Shown: positions 27,233 through 35,985 of the stretch, one piece after another
Numbering within the stretch: position 1 is the stretch's first letter
Layout: every line of letters starts with the position of its first letter
Position numbers and translations under genes: made by a program
The notes under the pieces: model-generated
What the model was told of the DNA's origin: nothing
Database searches by the model: none
What the model saw: the letters and a program-made list of their open reading frames with translations, nothing else
Assembly: GCF_963678835.1 (NCBI RefSeq)
Contig: NZ_OY787469.1
Coordinates: forward strand, 496,001 to 560,000
DNA length: 64,000 nucleotides
Direction of reading: 5' to 3'
DNA from: an uncultured Desulfuromonas sp.
GTDB taxonomy: Bacteria > Desulfobacterota > Desulfuromonadia > Desulfuromonadales > Desulfuromonadaceae

Positions 27233-27995
27233 AGAACAACAGAGACACGCCGTGCGGCGTCTCGCTTTCCTCAATATCAACATGAAAAACCTGGCGAATG
27301 TGCGCCGTCTGAAACGCTTGTTCCGTCGGTGCGTGGCAATACAAACGACCGCTCTGCAATAACATCAGGGTGTCACAATAGCGCCGCGCCAGATCGAGAT
27401 CGTGAAGACTCATCAAAATGGTTTTGCCCTGCGCCTTGAGCCGCGTCAGCAGCTCCATAATCTGCAACTTGTGTTGGATGTCCAGCGAACTGGTCGGTTC
27501 ATCCAGCAGGATGATCGGCGCTTCCGTTACCAGAGCGCGGGCAATGCTCACCAGTTGGCTTTCGCCGCCGGACAGTTGATTAATCACCCGATCTTTGAAC
27601 GGCTGGGTGGCGGTCACCTCCATGGCCTGCTCAATGATGCCGAGATCGTGCCGGCCCAGCCACGAAAAACGCCCTAAATGGGAGTGGCGACCCATGGCAA
27701 TAAAATCAAACACGCGAATGGAAAAATCGACCCGCGACTCCTGCGGCACCAGAGTGATCATCTGGCTCAGCTCGCGGCGGCGAAAGTGGCGCAGGTCGCG
27801 ACCATTCAGCATTACCGAGCCGCCTGCCGGTTCCCAGATCCGGCACAAGTTGCGCAGCAACGTCGACTTGCCCGCCCCATTCGGCCCGATAATGCCGTGG
27901 ATCAGGCCGGTTTCAAACGCCGCGCTGATGTCATGCAGAATCGGCTGGCCGCCAATGGCATAGCTGAGGTTGTCGATGTCGATCAGGGGTTCCAT
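27225..27995 (-). CDS. ABC transporter ATP-binding protein (FepC/BtuD/MolC class)
   Basis: 256 aa. Walker A GPNGAGKSTLLRNL, Q-loop LVPQESRVDFSIRVFDF, signature LSGGESQLVSIARAL, Walker B IILLDEPTSSLD and the switch His in MSLHDLDLARRY. It powers the permease at 25168. First gene of the three; its stop overlaps the binding-protein start by eight bases. No clear promoter element was picked out. Confidence 0.93.
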   Translation of the reverse strand: MEPLIDIDNLSYAIGGQPILHDISAAFETGLIHGIIGPNGAGKSTLLRNLCRIWEPAGGSVMLNGRDLRHFRRRELSQMITLVPQESRVDFSIRVFDFIAMGRHSHLGRFSWLGRHDLGIIEQAMEVTATQPFKDRVINQLSGGESQLVSIARALVTEAPIILLDEPTSSLDIQHKLQIMELLTRLKAQGKTILMSLHDLDLARRYCDTLMLLQSGRLYCHAPTEQAFQTAHIRQVFHVDIEESETPHGVSLLFYA

Positions 27996-28174
27996 CTGCT
28001 TGTTTTAACTCCAATGAATGACGTAAGTGCTCAACATAACATAGCGCGGTAAAAAGTTCTTCAGGCGTTTGCGGGCGGGCAGTATAAATTTATTCCGGGT
28101 CAGAAGGAAACAGTGTAATCAACGCTGTCAGGCGCCGCCAGACAGAAGCAACGACAGGTACGCCCAAACACGAA

Positions 28175-28325
28175 CAGGCGGTTGAAAAACAGCCTGTGGA
28201 GGCTATGGACGGGCGATCAAAACAAGGACAGGTTTTCAAGTACTTGATTTTGTGAGCAAGACGGAAATCGCATTTTCGGCTTGCGTCGTTGGAAAATCCC
28301 CGGACTGGATGTTTTCAACATCCTG
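28175..28325 (+). repeat. Family-2 MITE-like repeat, long copy
   Basis: Terminal inverted repeats CAGGCGGTTGAAAAA (28175-28189) and TTTTCAACATCCTG (28312-28325) enclose about 120 bp. The inside (e.g. GCAAGACGGAAATCGCATTT) matches the copy at 36703-36842 in opposite orientation. Too short for a transposase. No gene was seen in the rest of 27996-28525. Confidence 0.75.
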
Positions 28326-28525
28326 CTAAACCGGATGCCGATAACGAGAAGCGTTGAATTAAGGATCTCTATTGACACCGGTGCAGGCAGGGTGGATAGT
28401 AATCGATGTGTCATGGATAAATCAGCCTGTTTTTGATGGCTTAGCATCCAGTTTATACATGATTTGCGCTATTAAAATGCGAAGAGCTACAACACCGAAC
28501 AGAAAACAACTGCAGAGAGTTTCGT

Positions 28526-29023
28526 ATGAGAATCATTGTATCAATTGCCATTGCCTGTCTTTATCTTGTTCTCCACGGCGTCTCTGCCCAGGCCTTTGAC
28601 TATAAGAAAGCCGATGCGTTCCCTGCGTTGCGCGACTTCGCAACGGTCAGCGATTTTGAAAAATTCTATGGCGAATACACCCAGACCTGTCTGGATAACT
28701 CCTACGGAGGGACCCGTGGAATTCCCTGCTTTATCGGTTCTGAACTCTGGGATCGGGAGCTGAACGATTACTATCACGCGCTTTACAACACACTGGATAA
28801 ACAAGGCCAGGAGGCGTTGAAACAATCGCAACGAGCCTGGCTCAAAGAGCGGGACCTGAGCATTGATTTCAACACCCTGCTGCTCAATCAGAAATATTCC
28901 ACACGTTCTGGGACAATGTTTTTATTGATGAGAGCAGGCGATGCCGAAGAACTGACCCAGGACATTGTGAAACAACGTGCGTTACAGCTTAAAAAATGGC
29001 TGGAGTTCTGTTCAAACGATTAG
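28526..29023 (+). CDS. Secreted LprI/DUF1311-like protein (lysozyme-inhibitor-like)
   Basis: 165 aa. Signal peptide MRIIVSIAIACLYLVLHGVS AQA type, cleaved near residue 23. The domain has CLDNS, PCFIGSELWDRELNDYYHAL, and LKQSQRAWLKERD, the pattern of the LprI/DUF1311 fold with two Cys likely forming a disulfide. Members bind and inhibit lysozyme in some bacteria; others are uncharacterised. First of three closely spaced envelope genes with the next two. Confidence 0.8.
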   Translation: MRIIVSIAIACLYLVLHGVSAQAFDYKKADAFPALRDFATVSDFEKFYGEYTQTCLDNSYGGTRGIPCFIGSELWDRELNDYYHALYNTLDKQGQEALKQSQRAWLKERDLSIDFNTLLLNQKYSTRSGTMFLLMRAGDAEELTQDIVKQRALQLKKWLEFCSND

Positions 29024-29041
29024 ACTACAGCAGGAGAGCCA

Positions 29042-29713
29042 ATGGATTTTACAATTGAAAACAATTCCGGCCAGGGGAAAAACAGCACACTTCCACCTGA
29101 AATCAAAGGGTGGAACTGGGGGGCTTTTTTTCTCAACTGGATCTGGGGCATCGGCAACAGCACCTTTATTGCCTTGCTGATGTTTGTGCCCATTGTCAAT
29201 TTTGCCATGCCGTTTGTTCTGGGCGCCAAAGGCAATAAATGGGCGTGGCAAAACCGGACGTGGCGCAGCGTCGAACATTTCAAAAAAAGCCAGAAGCGTT
29301 GGGGGATTGCCGGACTCCTCCTCGTGTGCGTGGGCTTGCCGGCGTTGATTCTTTCCATCTCCATGGGCATGAAAAGCAGCGATGCCTACACGATGTCGCT
29401 GGCACAGCTTCAGCACAATCAACGCGTGATCAAACTGTTGGGTGAACCTGTTGAGGCGGGCTTTTTTGTTTCCGGAAATATTTCCGTCAGCACCGCTGGT
29501 GGGCAGGCTTCACTTGGCTACTCGGTCAGTGGTCCCAAAGGTGAAGCAACGGCCTATGTGTATGCCATCAAGGAGTTGGGCGTGTGGAAGCTGATAGAGC
29601 TTGGGGTGTACTCTGAAGCCTTGCAGCGGCGGATAATCCTGATTGTCGATGGCGAGAACGTTGACGTTTCGCAGGAAGAATCCCTTATTCAGCACAATAA
29701 GGTGGGGGGATGA
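29042..29713 (+). CDS. Membrane protein with Coa1/Tim21-like C-terminal domain
   Basis: 223 aa. N-terminal half: a soluble head (PEIKGWNWGAFFLNWIWGIG), two membrane segments with a basic loop, and a third at residues 95-112 (WGIAGLLLVCVGLPALILSI). The C-terminal half has HNQRVIKLLGEPVEAGFFVS and SVSTAGGQASLGYSVSGPKG, followed by WKLIELGV, as in the cytochrome oxidase assembly (Coa1) family domain. Such a domain is also found in proteins unrelated to oxidase, and no oxidase lies here. AGGAGAG precedes the ATG. Its stop overlaps the RDD gene (ATGATG). Confidence 0.7.
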   Translation: MDFTIENNSGQGKNSTLPPEIKGWNWGAFFLNWIWGIGNSTFIALLMFVPIVNFAMPFVLGAKGNKWAWQNRTWRSVEHFKKSQKRWGIAGLLLVCVGLPALILSISMGMKSSDAYTMSLAQLQHNQRVIKLLGEPVEAGFFVSGNISVSTAGGQASLGYSVSGPKGEATAYVYAIKELGVWKLIELGVYSEALQRRIILIVDGENVDVSQEESLIQHNKVGG

Positions 29714-30159
29714 TGGAACGGGAATATGCCGGTTTTTGGGTGCGCAGTGTTGCAACCCTGATTGATATGCTGATCCTGTCCATTGTGACGGGGATTCCAT
29801 TGACCATCATCTATGGCCAGGACTACTGGCGTGACCAACAGATGATTCACGGCTTTTGGCAAGTGATGATCAGTTATGTGTTTCCTTTGCTGGCGACAAT
29901 CTGGTTCTGGCGTCGCTATCGCGGTACGCCGGGCAAGATGGCCTTTCGGCTCAATGTCGTTGATGCCCAAACAGGTGGAGCGCTGACTGTGGGGCAGTCT
30001 GTTTTGCGCAACATTGGCTATGTTGTGTCCGCTCTGCCGATGATGCTGGGTTATCTCTGGGTTGGTGTTGACCGGCGTAAACAAGGGTTTCACGATAAAA
30101 TGGCGGGTTCTGTGGTTGTTCGCGAATTGGGTAAAGAGCCGGTGAGATTTGAAGAATGA
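29710..30159 (+). CDS. RDD family membrane protein
   Basis: 149 aa. It starts MMEREYAGFWVRSVATLIDM, with the R..A..ID pattern of RDD proteins, and has three membrane segments. The middle has FWRRYRGTPGKMAFRLNVVD and the last part DRRKQGFHDKMAGSVVV, both typical. Function is unknown for most; some act in ion or proton exchange. Overlaps the previous gene by four bases, so they are coexpressed. Confidence 0.88.
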   Translation: MMEREYAGFWVRSVATLIDMLILSIVTGIPLTIIYGQDYWRDQQMIHGFWQVMISYVFPLLATIWFWRRYRGTPGKMAFRLNVVDAQTGGALTVGQSVLRNIGYVVSALPMMLGYLWVGVDRRKQGFHDKMAGSVVVRELGKEPVRFEE

Positions 30160-30162
30160 AAA

Positions 30163-30228
30163 TTCAATGATCGTTTACTTTTTAGCTTTGGGATGGTGAA
30201 TCTAGTGGAAAAATAAACGTACGTTGAA
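30163..30228. promoter_or_regulatory. Orphan copy of the hipBA operator region
   Basis: TTCAATGATCGTTTA (30163-30177) and TAAACGTACGTTGAA (30214-30228) match the hipBA operator at 44712-44776 in sequence, order and spacing, including the CTTTTTAGC between. No hipBA genes follow; the next thing is a repeat array. Confidence 0.75.
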
Positions 30229-30266
30229 ATTTTGTGCTCCAATTGTTCGTATTATGCGTACTACTG

Positions 30267-30380
30267 CAAGAGCAAGAGCAAGAGCAAGAGCAAGAGCAAG
30301 AACAAGAACAAGAACAAGAACAAGAACAAGAACAAGAGCAAGAACAAGAGCAAGAGCAAGAACAAGAGCAAAGTCAAGGT
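30267..30380 (+). repeat. Hexanucleotide microsatellite, 19 units
   Basis: Nineteen hexamers: six-base units CAAGAG and CAAGAA (17 in all), then CAAAGT and CAAGGT, leading without a gap into the first hairpin of a family-1 unit. Other family-1 units have only three to five such hexamers. Frames through it encode Lys/Arg/Gln-rich strings that are not genes. Confidence 0.95.
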
Positions 30381-32335
30381 CGCCGGGTTTCGTCCCGGCA
30401 GCCGACATCCTTTTGACTGGCCGCTCAAAAGTATGCAAAAACCAGCCTGAATACCTCCTGGCCCTCAGATCAACCGACAATGCGTCTGTTTCCGTTATGC
30501 TTTGCAGATTCGGCTCGCCGCCCTTTAGGTCGACGAATCATGCAACGCATCATCTCTGGCGTAAAATGTTGATGACAATCTTAAGTCGCGCTCTACCTCT
30601 GGTGTGGCACCAATCAAACGGGCGGGACGGTGCCCGCCCTGCAGTCGTGTGTTATTGAGCAGCCCAGCCCTCCCGTTCAGCAGCGCCGAACGAAGAGAAC
30701 GGTCATCGCGATGGTCGTCGGCAACCTGTTTGAGGACTGATGCCGACTGGGCGAGTTTTGCCGACATCGCGGTGTTAGTGAACGCAGAGAGGGAACCCGT
30801 AGGGGGCAATGGGGTTGTTATTGATCAGATGAACGAGAGGTGTTGCGTGAGATTTTTTGCGTCAGCAAGGCAGAGGGAGGAGCTATAGTCGTTCTATGGC
30901 GACGACCGATAACGCGGCTGACGTGAAAAAGATCCGCAACAACACCGTGAAGGCTGATTGATGACAACCCCTTGGGAGTCGATTTTGCGGTACTTTTGTC
31001 GACGCAAAAGTGCCCCGACGTGCGGGCGCGGAAGCCCGCGTCACGTGGGTACCACCTTCGCGTACGGATGAAGTTCGCCGGTGCGATTCGTTTCGTATTA
31101 CGAACCACAGAAGCTCAAGGTCAAAGTCAAGGTCGCCGGGTTTCGTCCCGGCAGCCGACATCCTTTTGACCGGCCGCTCAAAAGGATGCAAAAACCAGCT
31201 GAACACCTCCTGACCCTCAGATTAACCGACAATGCGTCTGTCTCCGTTATGCGTCACAGATCCGGCTCGTCGCCCTTTAGGTCGACGAATCATGCAACTC
31301 ATCATCTCTGGCGTAAAATGTTGATGACAATCTTAAGTCGCGCTCTACCTCTGGTGTGGCACCAATCAAACGGGCGGGACGTTGCCCGCCCTGCAGTCGT
31401 GTGTTATTGAGCAGCCCAGCCCTCCCGTTCAGCAGCGCCGAACGAAGAGAACGGTCATCGCGATGGTCGTCGGCAACCTGTTTGAGGACTGATGCCGACT
31501 GGGCGAGTTTTGCCGCCATCGCGGTGTTAGTGAACGCAGAGAGGGAACCCGTAAGGGCGCAATGGGGTTGTTATTGATCAGATGAACGAGAGGTGTTGCG
31601 TGAGATTTTTTGCGTCAGCAAGGCAGAGGGAGGAGCTATAGTTGGTCTATGGCGACGACCAATAACGCCACTGACGTGAAAAAGATCCGCAACAACACCG
31701 TGAAGGCTGATTGATGACAACCCCTTGGGAGTCGATTTTGCGCCACTTTTGTCGACGCAAAAGGGGACCATATACGACGGGCGGGCGCGGAAGCCCGCGT
31801 CACGTGGGTACCACCTTCGCGAACGGATGAAGTTTGCCAGAGCGATTCGTTGCGTATTACGAACCACTGAATCTCAAGATCAAAGTCAAGGTCGCCGGGA
31901 CTCGCCCCGGCAGGCGACATCCTTTTGACTGGCCGCTCAAAAGGATGCAAAAACCAGCTTGAACACCTCCTGGCCCTCAGATCAACCGACAATGAGTCTG
32001 TTTCCGTTATGCTTCACGGAATCGGCTCGCCGCCCTTTAGGTCGGCGAATCCTGCGACTCATCATCCTGTGGTGTAAAACGTCGATAACGATCTTGTGTC
32101 TTTCTCTATTTCTTTCGTGGCACCGATCAAACGGGCGGGACGGTGCCCGCCCTTCAGTGGTGTGTTATTGAGCAGCCCAGCTCTCCCGTTCAGCAGCACC
32201 GAACGTGATAAACGTCAGCGCGATCAGCTTCGAATGACGAACCACTGAAGATCAAGATCAAAGTCAAAGTCGCCGGGATTCGTCCCGGCAGCCGATATCC
32301 TTTTGACAGGCCACTCAAAAGGATTAAGTTGGGAA
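30371..32335 (+). repeat. Family-1 hairpin-rich repeat, array 2 (largest)
   Basis: Two near-identical tandem units with a period of about 755 bp (starting near 30371 and 31126), then a shorter unit from about 31881 and a last partial from about 32245. The long units contain an extra block of about 165 bp (TTGATCAGATGAACGAGAGG onward) absent from array 1. Copies are close to identical over long stretches. No gene supported in 30160-32486. Confidence 0.9.
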
Positions 32336-32486
32336 TGTCAGATGTGAAGACCTCTGGAGAACTTTCGAAGCCCGGTGCTGTTGGCTCTTGTAATCAATAA
32401 AGGGGTACTGTTCCCGGAACACTCCACGAAGTTGACTGCAGACCCTTTGTTCGGCTTTCGGCCTTGAGTCTTCAACAAGAAAAAGG

Positions 32487-33440
32487 TCAGCCTTTCAGTT
32501 CTTTGGGGTGGATACCGTAGTGTGCGTAAAATATCTTACTGAAATGACTAGCACTGTTATAGCCTATGCTGTGGGCTACGGTTGAGACATCCTTTTCGCC
32601 TTCCCGCAAAAGCCTGTGGGCTGTTCTTAAGCGTTCTCTTCTGAGCATCTCCCCCACAGTCACACCAAAGAGAGCTTTGAACCCTTTTTTCAAGTCACAC
32701 TCGTTAATGGCGGCTCTATGCGCCAGTTGTTTAATGTTTGGGGTATGGGCAAGATCTTTCAGCAGTATCCCTTTGGCCAGATAGATATTCCGCTCCTTTT
32801 TTTTAATTTTTTTGATCGGCGTATTTGCAGGGAATTGTGAGAAGAACTGGCTGAAAAGATCAAGGATGTCACGTTCGATATCTATCTTGTTGAAAACGTG
32901 CGAGTTTATCGTGTCGCATATTCTTTTTAGAAGGATTTTTTCATAATGGGATATCTTTTTCTGCTCGAATATTTTCCATGGAGAATCCAACTTTTTATCC
33001 ATTTTTCCCTTCAGAGGGTGATCGCCGGCAAGCCAACCGTCCAGCGTCTCTTCCTCAATGAGAAAGATGACCTCTGAATATACGCTATTCGCGTGAAATC
33101 GTTTTATTTCACTTCCGAAAAAATAACCGAACGTCAGGTCTCCCTCCTCAAATACCAATGTCCTGTTTCCGAATATATTCCAATGGACTTCAGAATGGCC
33201 GGCAATCCTGTAATTGCAAAAATAAAATCCTTTCTTCTGCGTGTTTTGGATAACGATATCCTGATCGGTGGTTAACGTATGGGCGTGCATACGCACGCCG
33301 TTTCCCGCGCCATAGACCCAAAAAGCGCCTTTTCCCAATCGATTCGGAAAAGAGTTCCGCAGGTCTATTCTTTGTGATGAGCAGATACCGTCAGGTAAAA
33401 ATAGTTCCGAGAACTCTTCTTCACTCATCCAATAAGCCAT
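32487..33440 (-). CDS. AraC family regulator (PchR/YbtA-like)
   Basis: 317 aa. The C-terminal double HTH reads IKQLAHRAAINECDLKKGFK, ALFGVTVGEMLRRERLRTAH, and VSTVAHSIGYNSASHFSKIF. The N-terminal half is an effector domain without a clear cupin motif, as in PchR-type siderophore-responsive activators. The gene is divergent from a TonB-dependent receptor 113 bases away, the usual pairing for siderophore-induced receptors. It is poorer in GC than the core genes and sits in a repeat-bounded region, which suggests transfer. Confidence 0.9.
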   Translation of the reverse strand: MAYWMSEEEFSELFLPDGICSSQRIDLRNSFPNRLGKGAFWVYGAGNGVRMHAHTLTTDQDIVIQNTQKKGFYFCNYRIAGHSEVHWNIFGNRTLVFEEGDLTFGYFFGSEIKRFHANSVYSEVIFLIEEETLDGWLAGDHPLKGKMDKKLDSPWKIFEQKKISHYEKILLKRICDTINSHVFNKIDIERDILDLFSQFFSQFPANTPIKKIKKKERNIYLAKGILLKDLAHTPNIKQLAHRAAINECDLKKGFKALFGVTVGEMLRRERLRTAHRLLREGEKDVSTVAHSIGYNSASHFSKIFYAHYGIHPKELKG

Positions 33441-33552
33441 ATTTTCCCTTTTCCGTTAAGCATATTCCAAAAACCGCTAAAGCAATATTGTACTATCATA
33501 TCGCTTTCAATTGATATTAAAAACCAAAATCAACAACTGGAGGAAGATAGTG

Positions 33553-35610
33553 ATGACGAGGGTAACAAACGTATTGATGATCGTATTTCTGGGACTTTTT
33601 CTGTCCCCACCTCTCAGCATGGCCGAAGGGGATAATTCCGAGCTTGATCCGATAATCGTAATCGCAAATAAAATCTCTCAGGATGTGACCGAGGTTACCT
33701 CAAGTATTTCGGTTATTACAGAAGAAGAAGTGAAAATCCGGGAGATTAATGAGATTCAGGACCTCTACAGAACCATTCCCAATATGCATCTTTTGAAGAC
33801 CGGAAACAAGGGGACTCAAACCTATGGGGGCATTCGAGGGATTACGCAGCTTATGAACGGCGCTCCGGTCATTGGCTTTTTTGTTGATGACGTCTACTAT
33901 CCGAGCAGTGATATTTCGCTGTTCGATATCGAGCGTATAGAAGTGCTGCGCGGGCCTCAGGGGACGCTCTATGGCCGGAACACCGAGGGCGGCGCCATCA
34001 ATATCATTACAAAAAAACCGGCTGCGGACCGCTCGGGAATGATCGGCGTCGGCTACGGGAAGCACAATGACAAAGTCCTGAATTTTTCCCTTAACACCCC
34101 ATTGATCGACGATACCCTGTACGCAAGAATCAGCGGCCGAGGTGTTGACACCGATGGCTATAAAACCAATACCCTTGATAATGACGATGCCGTCGATGAA
34201 AGCAGAACCATTGATCTGCGGGCAAATCTCTACTACTCGGCGACGGACAGCCTAAACATCGATGTCGGATTTGACTTTCAGAGATACAGAGGGAATTGGG
34301 CGACCTTTGCAAGCCTTGAGGCGCTGGAAAGCAATCCGCACGATGTAACCGTCAATGACCCCGGAAACCTTGACAAAGACGCTCGGGGGATTTCAATTAA
34401 GGTCGAAAAAACCCTGCCCGGAGAAAACCGGCTCATTTCAATTTCCGCATTGAGAAACGATGATTCCGACAGTGAGGAGGATCTTGATTTCACCTCCGTG
34501 GACATGCTGCGTTTTCATCTGAAAGAGGAGACGGATTCTTTTTCACAGGAATTTCGTTTTGTCTCTGACGGTGGCCCCTCAAAATTCAAATACGTCGCCG
34601 GAGCATACGGATTTTACGAAGACGCAAGTCAGTATATCGATACTTTTTTCGATCTGGACATGCTTTTCGGATCCGGTGGTAACGTCAACAGCATCAACGA
34701 CGGCGAAACAAAAACCTTGGGAGGCGCGCTCTATGGAAACCTGATCTATTCAATCCTGGGGGGGCTCGATCTGAATTTTGGGCTCCGCTATGATATCGAA
34801 CGCAAGGAGTTTGATTATCTCTGGGAGGGAGGCTCCGCTTTGGGCTATATGCCTCAAGAGGGAAACAAGGAGGACACCTGCAGCGCATTGCTTCCCAAAT
34901 TCGGCCTTAGCTACATCGTCAATGAGAACATTATGCCCTATCTTTCGGTTAGCAAGGGCTATAAGAGCGGTGGCTACAACCTGGCTGAAAGTGTCGGTGA
35001 TGAGTTTGATCCCGAATATACATGGAATTACGAAATCGGGATAAAAACCAACTGGTTCAGTGACAGATTGACATGTAATCTGGCGTTGTTTCAGATCGAC
35101 TGGAACGATGTACAAATTGAGGTCATCAAAGCGGGTGGATACAGTGCCATACAGAACGCCGGTGAAGCAACATCCCGCGGCGTCGAAATTGACACAAATT
35201 TAAGGGTGACCGATTCGATCAGCCTGCGCGGCGGTTTTGGGTACTCCGACGCGACATTTGACGAGTATGAGTACAGCGGTGAAAATTACCGCGACAACAA
35301 GATTCCCAACGCTCCTGAATACACCTACATGGTCGGCGTTCGCTATGATCTGGGACGTTTTTATTTAGACGCGGAATGCCTCGGCGTCGGCAAAACCTAT
35401 TTCGATGCCGCCAACACCGAAACACAGTCAGACTATAAACTTGTCAACGCAAAAATCGGTTATCGGGGCGATGGTTTCAGCGCCTATATCTGGGGTAAGA
35501 ATCTCACTGACGAGGAGTACCTGACCAGAGCGTTTAAGATGTTCAACTCATGGTATGGCAAAACAGGCGATCCGCTTACCGTAGGGATGAATTTCGAGTA
35601 TAAATTCTAG
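33553..35610 (+). CDS. TonB-dependent outer-membrane receptor (probable siderophore receptor)
   Basis: 685 codons from the ATG at 33553 (GGAGGAAGAT upstream). Signal peptide about residues 1-24 (VLMIVFLGLFLSPPLSMAEG). A TonB-box-like LDPIIVIAN follows, then the plug domain: SSISVITEEEVKIREINEI, IERIEVLRGPQGTLYGRNTE, GGAINIITKKP. The 22-strand barrel ends with a terminal Phe (MNFEYKF). It moves a metal complex across the outer membrane with energy from TonB. Its AraC regulator is divergent. No periplasmic or inner-membrane partner is adjacent. Confidence 0.92.
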   Translation: MTRVTNVLMIVFLGLFLSPPLSMAEGDNSELDPIIVIANKISQDVTEVTSSISVITEEEVKIREINEIQDLYRTIPNMHLLKTGNKGTQTYGGIRGITQLMNGAPVIGFFVDDVYYPSSDISLFDIERIEVLRGPQGTLYGRNTEGGAINIITKKPAADRSGMIGVGYGKHNDKVLNFSLNTPLIDDTLYARISGRGVDTDGYKTNTLDNDDAVDESRTIDLRANLYYSATDSLNIDVGFDFQRYRGNWATFASLEALESNPHDVTVNDPGNLDKDARGISIKVEKTLPGENRLISISALRNDDSDSEEDLDFTSVDMLRFHLKEETDSFSQEFRFVSDGGPSKFKYVAGAYGFYEDASQYIDTFFDLDMLFGSGGNVNSINDGETKTLGGALYGNLIYSILGGLDLNFGLRYDIERKEFDYLWEGGSALGYMPQEGNKEDTCSALLPKFGLSYIVNENIMPYLSVSKGYKSGGYNLAESVGDEFDPEYTWNYEIGIKTNWFSDRLTCNLALFQIDWNDVQIEVIKAGGYSAIQNAGEATSRGVEIDTNLRVTDSISLRGGFGYSDATFDEYEYSGENYRDNKIPNAPEYTYMVGVRYDLGRFYLDAECLGVGKTYFDAANTETQSDYKLVNAKIGYRGDGFSAYIWGKNLTDEEYLTRAFKMFNSWYGKTGDPLTVGMNFEYKF

Positions 35611-35694
35611 CAGTCTCAAGCTTTGCGGATTGTCGCGAGAAGTCGGCTGTTCGAGGGCAGATTTTTGATCATTTGAAAGCGAATAGCTGATATG

Positions 35695-35724
35695 GAAGGC
35701 TCCCGACCAAGGTCGGGAGCCTTC
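35695..35724 (+). terminator. Hairpin after the TonB receptor
   Basis: A perfect 14-bp stem GAAGGCTCCCGACC with a two-base loop and no T run; likely a terminator or message stabiliser. Confidence 0.55.
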
Positions 35725-35726
35725 GA

Positions 35727-35825
35727 GAATTCCGGGGACAGTATTGATTGGCGCTAGTTTAAAGGGAAAAAGCAGCAAAAACGGGACTTTCCCCGCACGG
35801 GGGCTGTCCCAGGCTTTTGCGCTGA
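35727..35825. repeat. IS-end/palindrome-type repeat fragment
   Basis: GGCGCTAGTTTAA recurs at about 41080 just before the IS4 transposase fragment. CCCCGCACGGGGGCTGTCCC and the following AGGCTTTTGCG recur at 62215-62245 inside the palindromic element upstream of btuB. It adjoins the hipA fragment. Confidence 0.6.
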
Positions 35826-35985
35826 CCCCGCGCAGCAATTCAATGCATTGCACAAAGCCGGGGCCGCCTTCATGCTCATACTTGTATTCCGACAACAGGC
35901 CCATGGCCTGGCAAAAATCCTCTTGATGAACTCTTTTTAGCCCGTCTTCGCCTCTGTCGCGGTCGTATCTTTCAATGGCAAAGAT
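35816..35985 (-). pseudogene. hipA fragment
   Basis: About 56 codons on the minus strand read FAIERYDRDRGEDGLKRVHQ, EDFCQAMGLLSEYKYEHEGG, then VQCIELL. This closely matches the middle of the intact HipA at 43169 (FAIERYDRAKSEDGLKRVHQ). Both ends are cut: a repeat on the left and a family-1 unit on the right. It has no start and cannot be functional. Confidence 0.88.

Noticed and set aside
30202-30480. Frames through the hexamer tract giving Lys/Arg/Ala- or Glu/Gln-rich proteins
   Set aside because: All frames and both strands are open because the hexamer lacks stops; the products are simple repeats joined to non-coding hairpins.
30818-31992. Several similar 70-135-residue frames in the family-1 arrays that recur in each copy
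   Set aside because: They recur only because the DNA repeats; lengths and starts differ between copies, no ribosome sites, and stems explain the conservation better.
30371-32335. Could the tandem family-1 units be a CRISPR array?
   Set aside because: Units are 580-755 bp with no short unique spacers, and no cas genes lie in the window.
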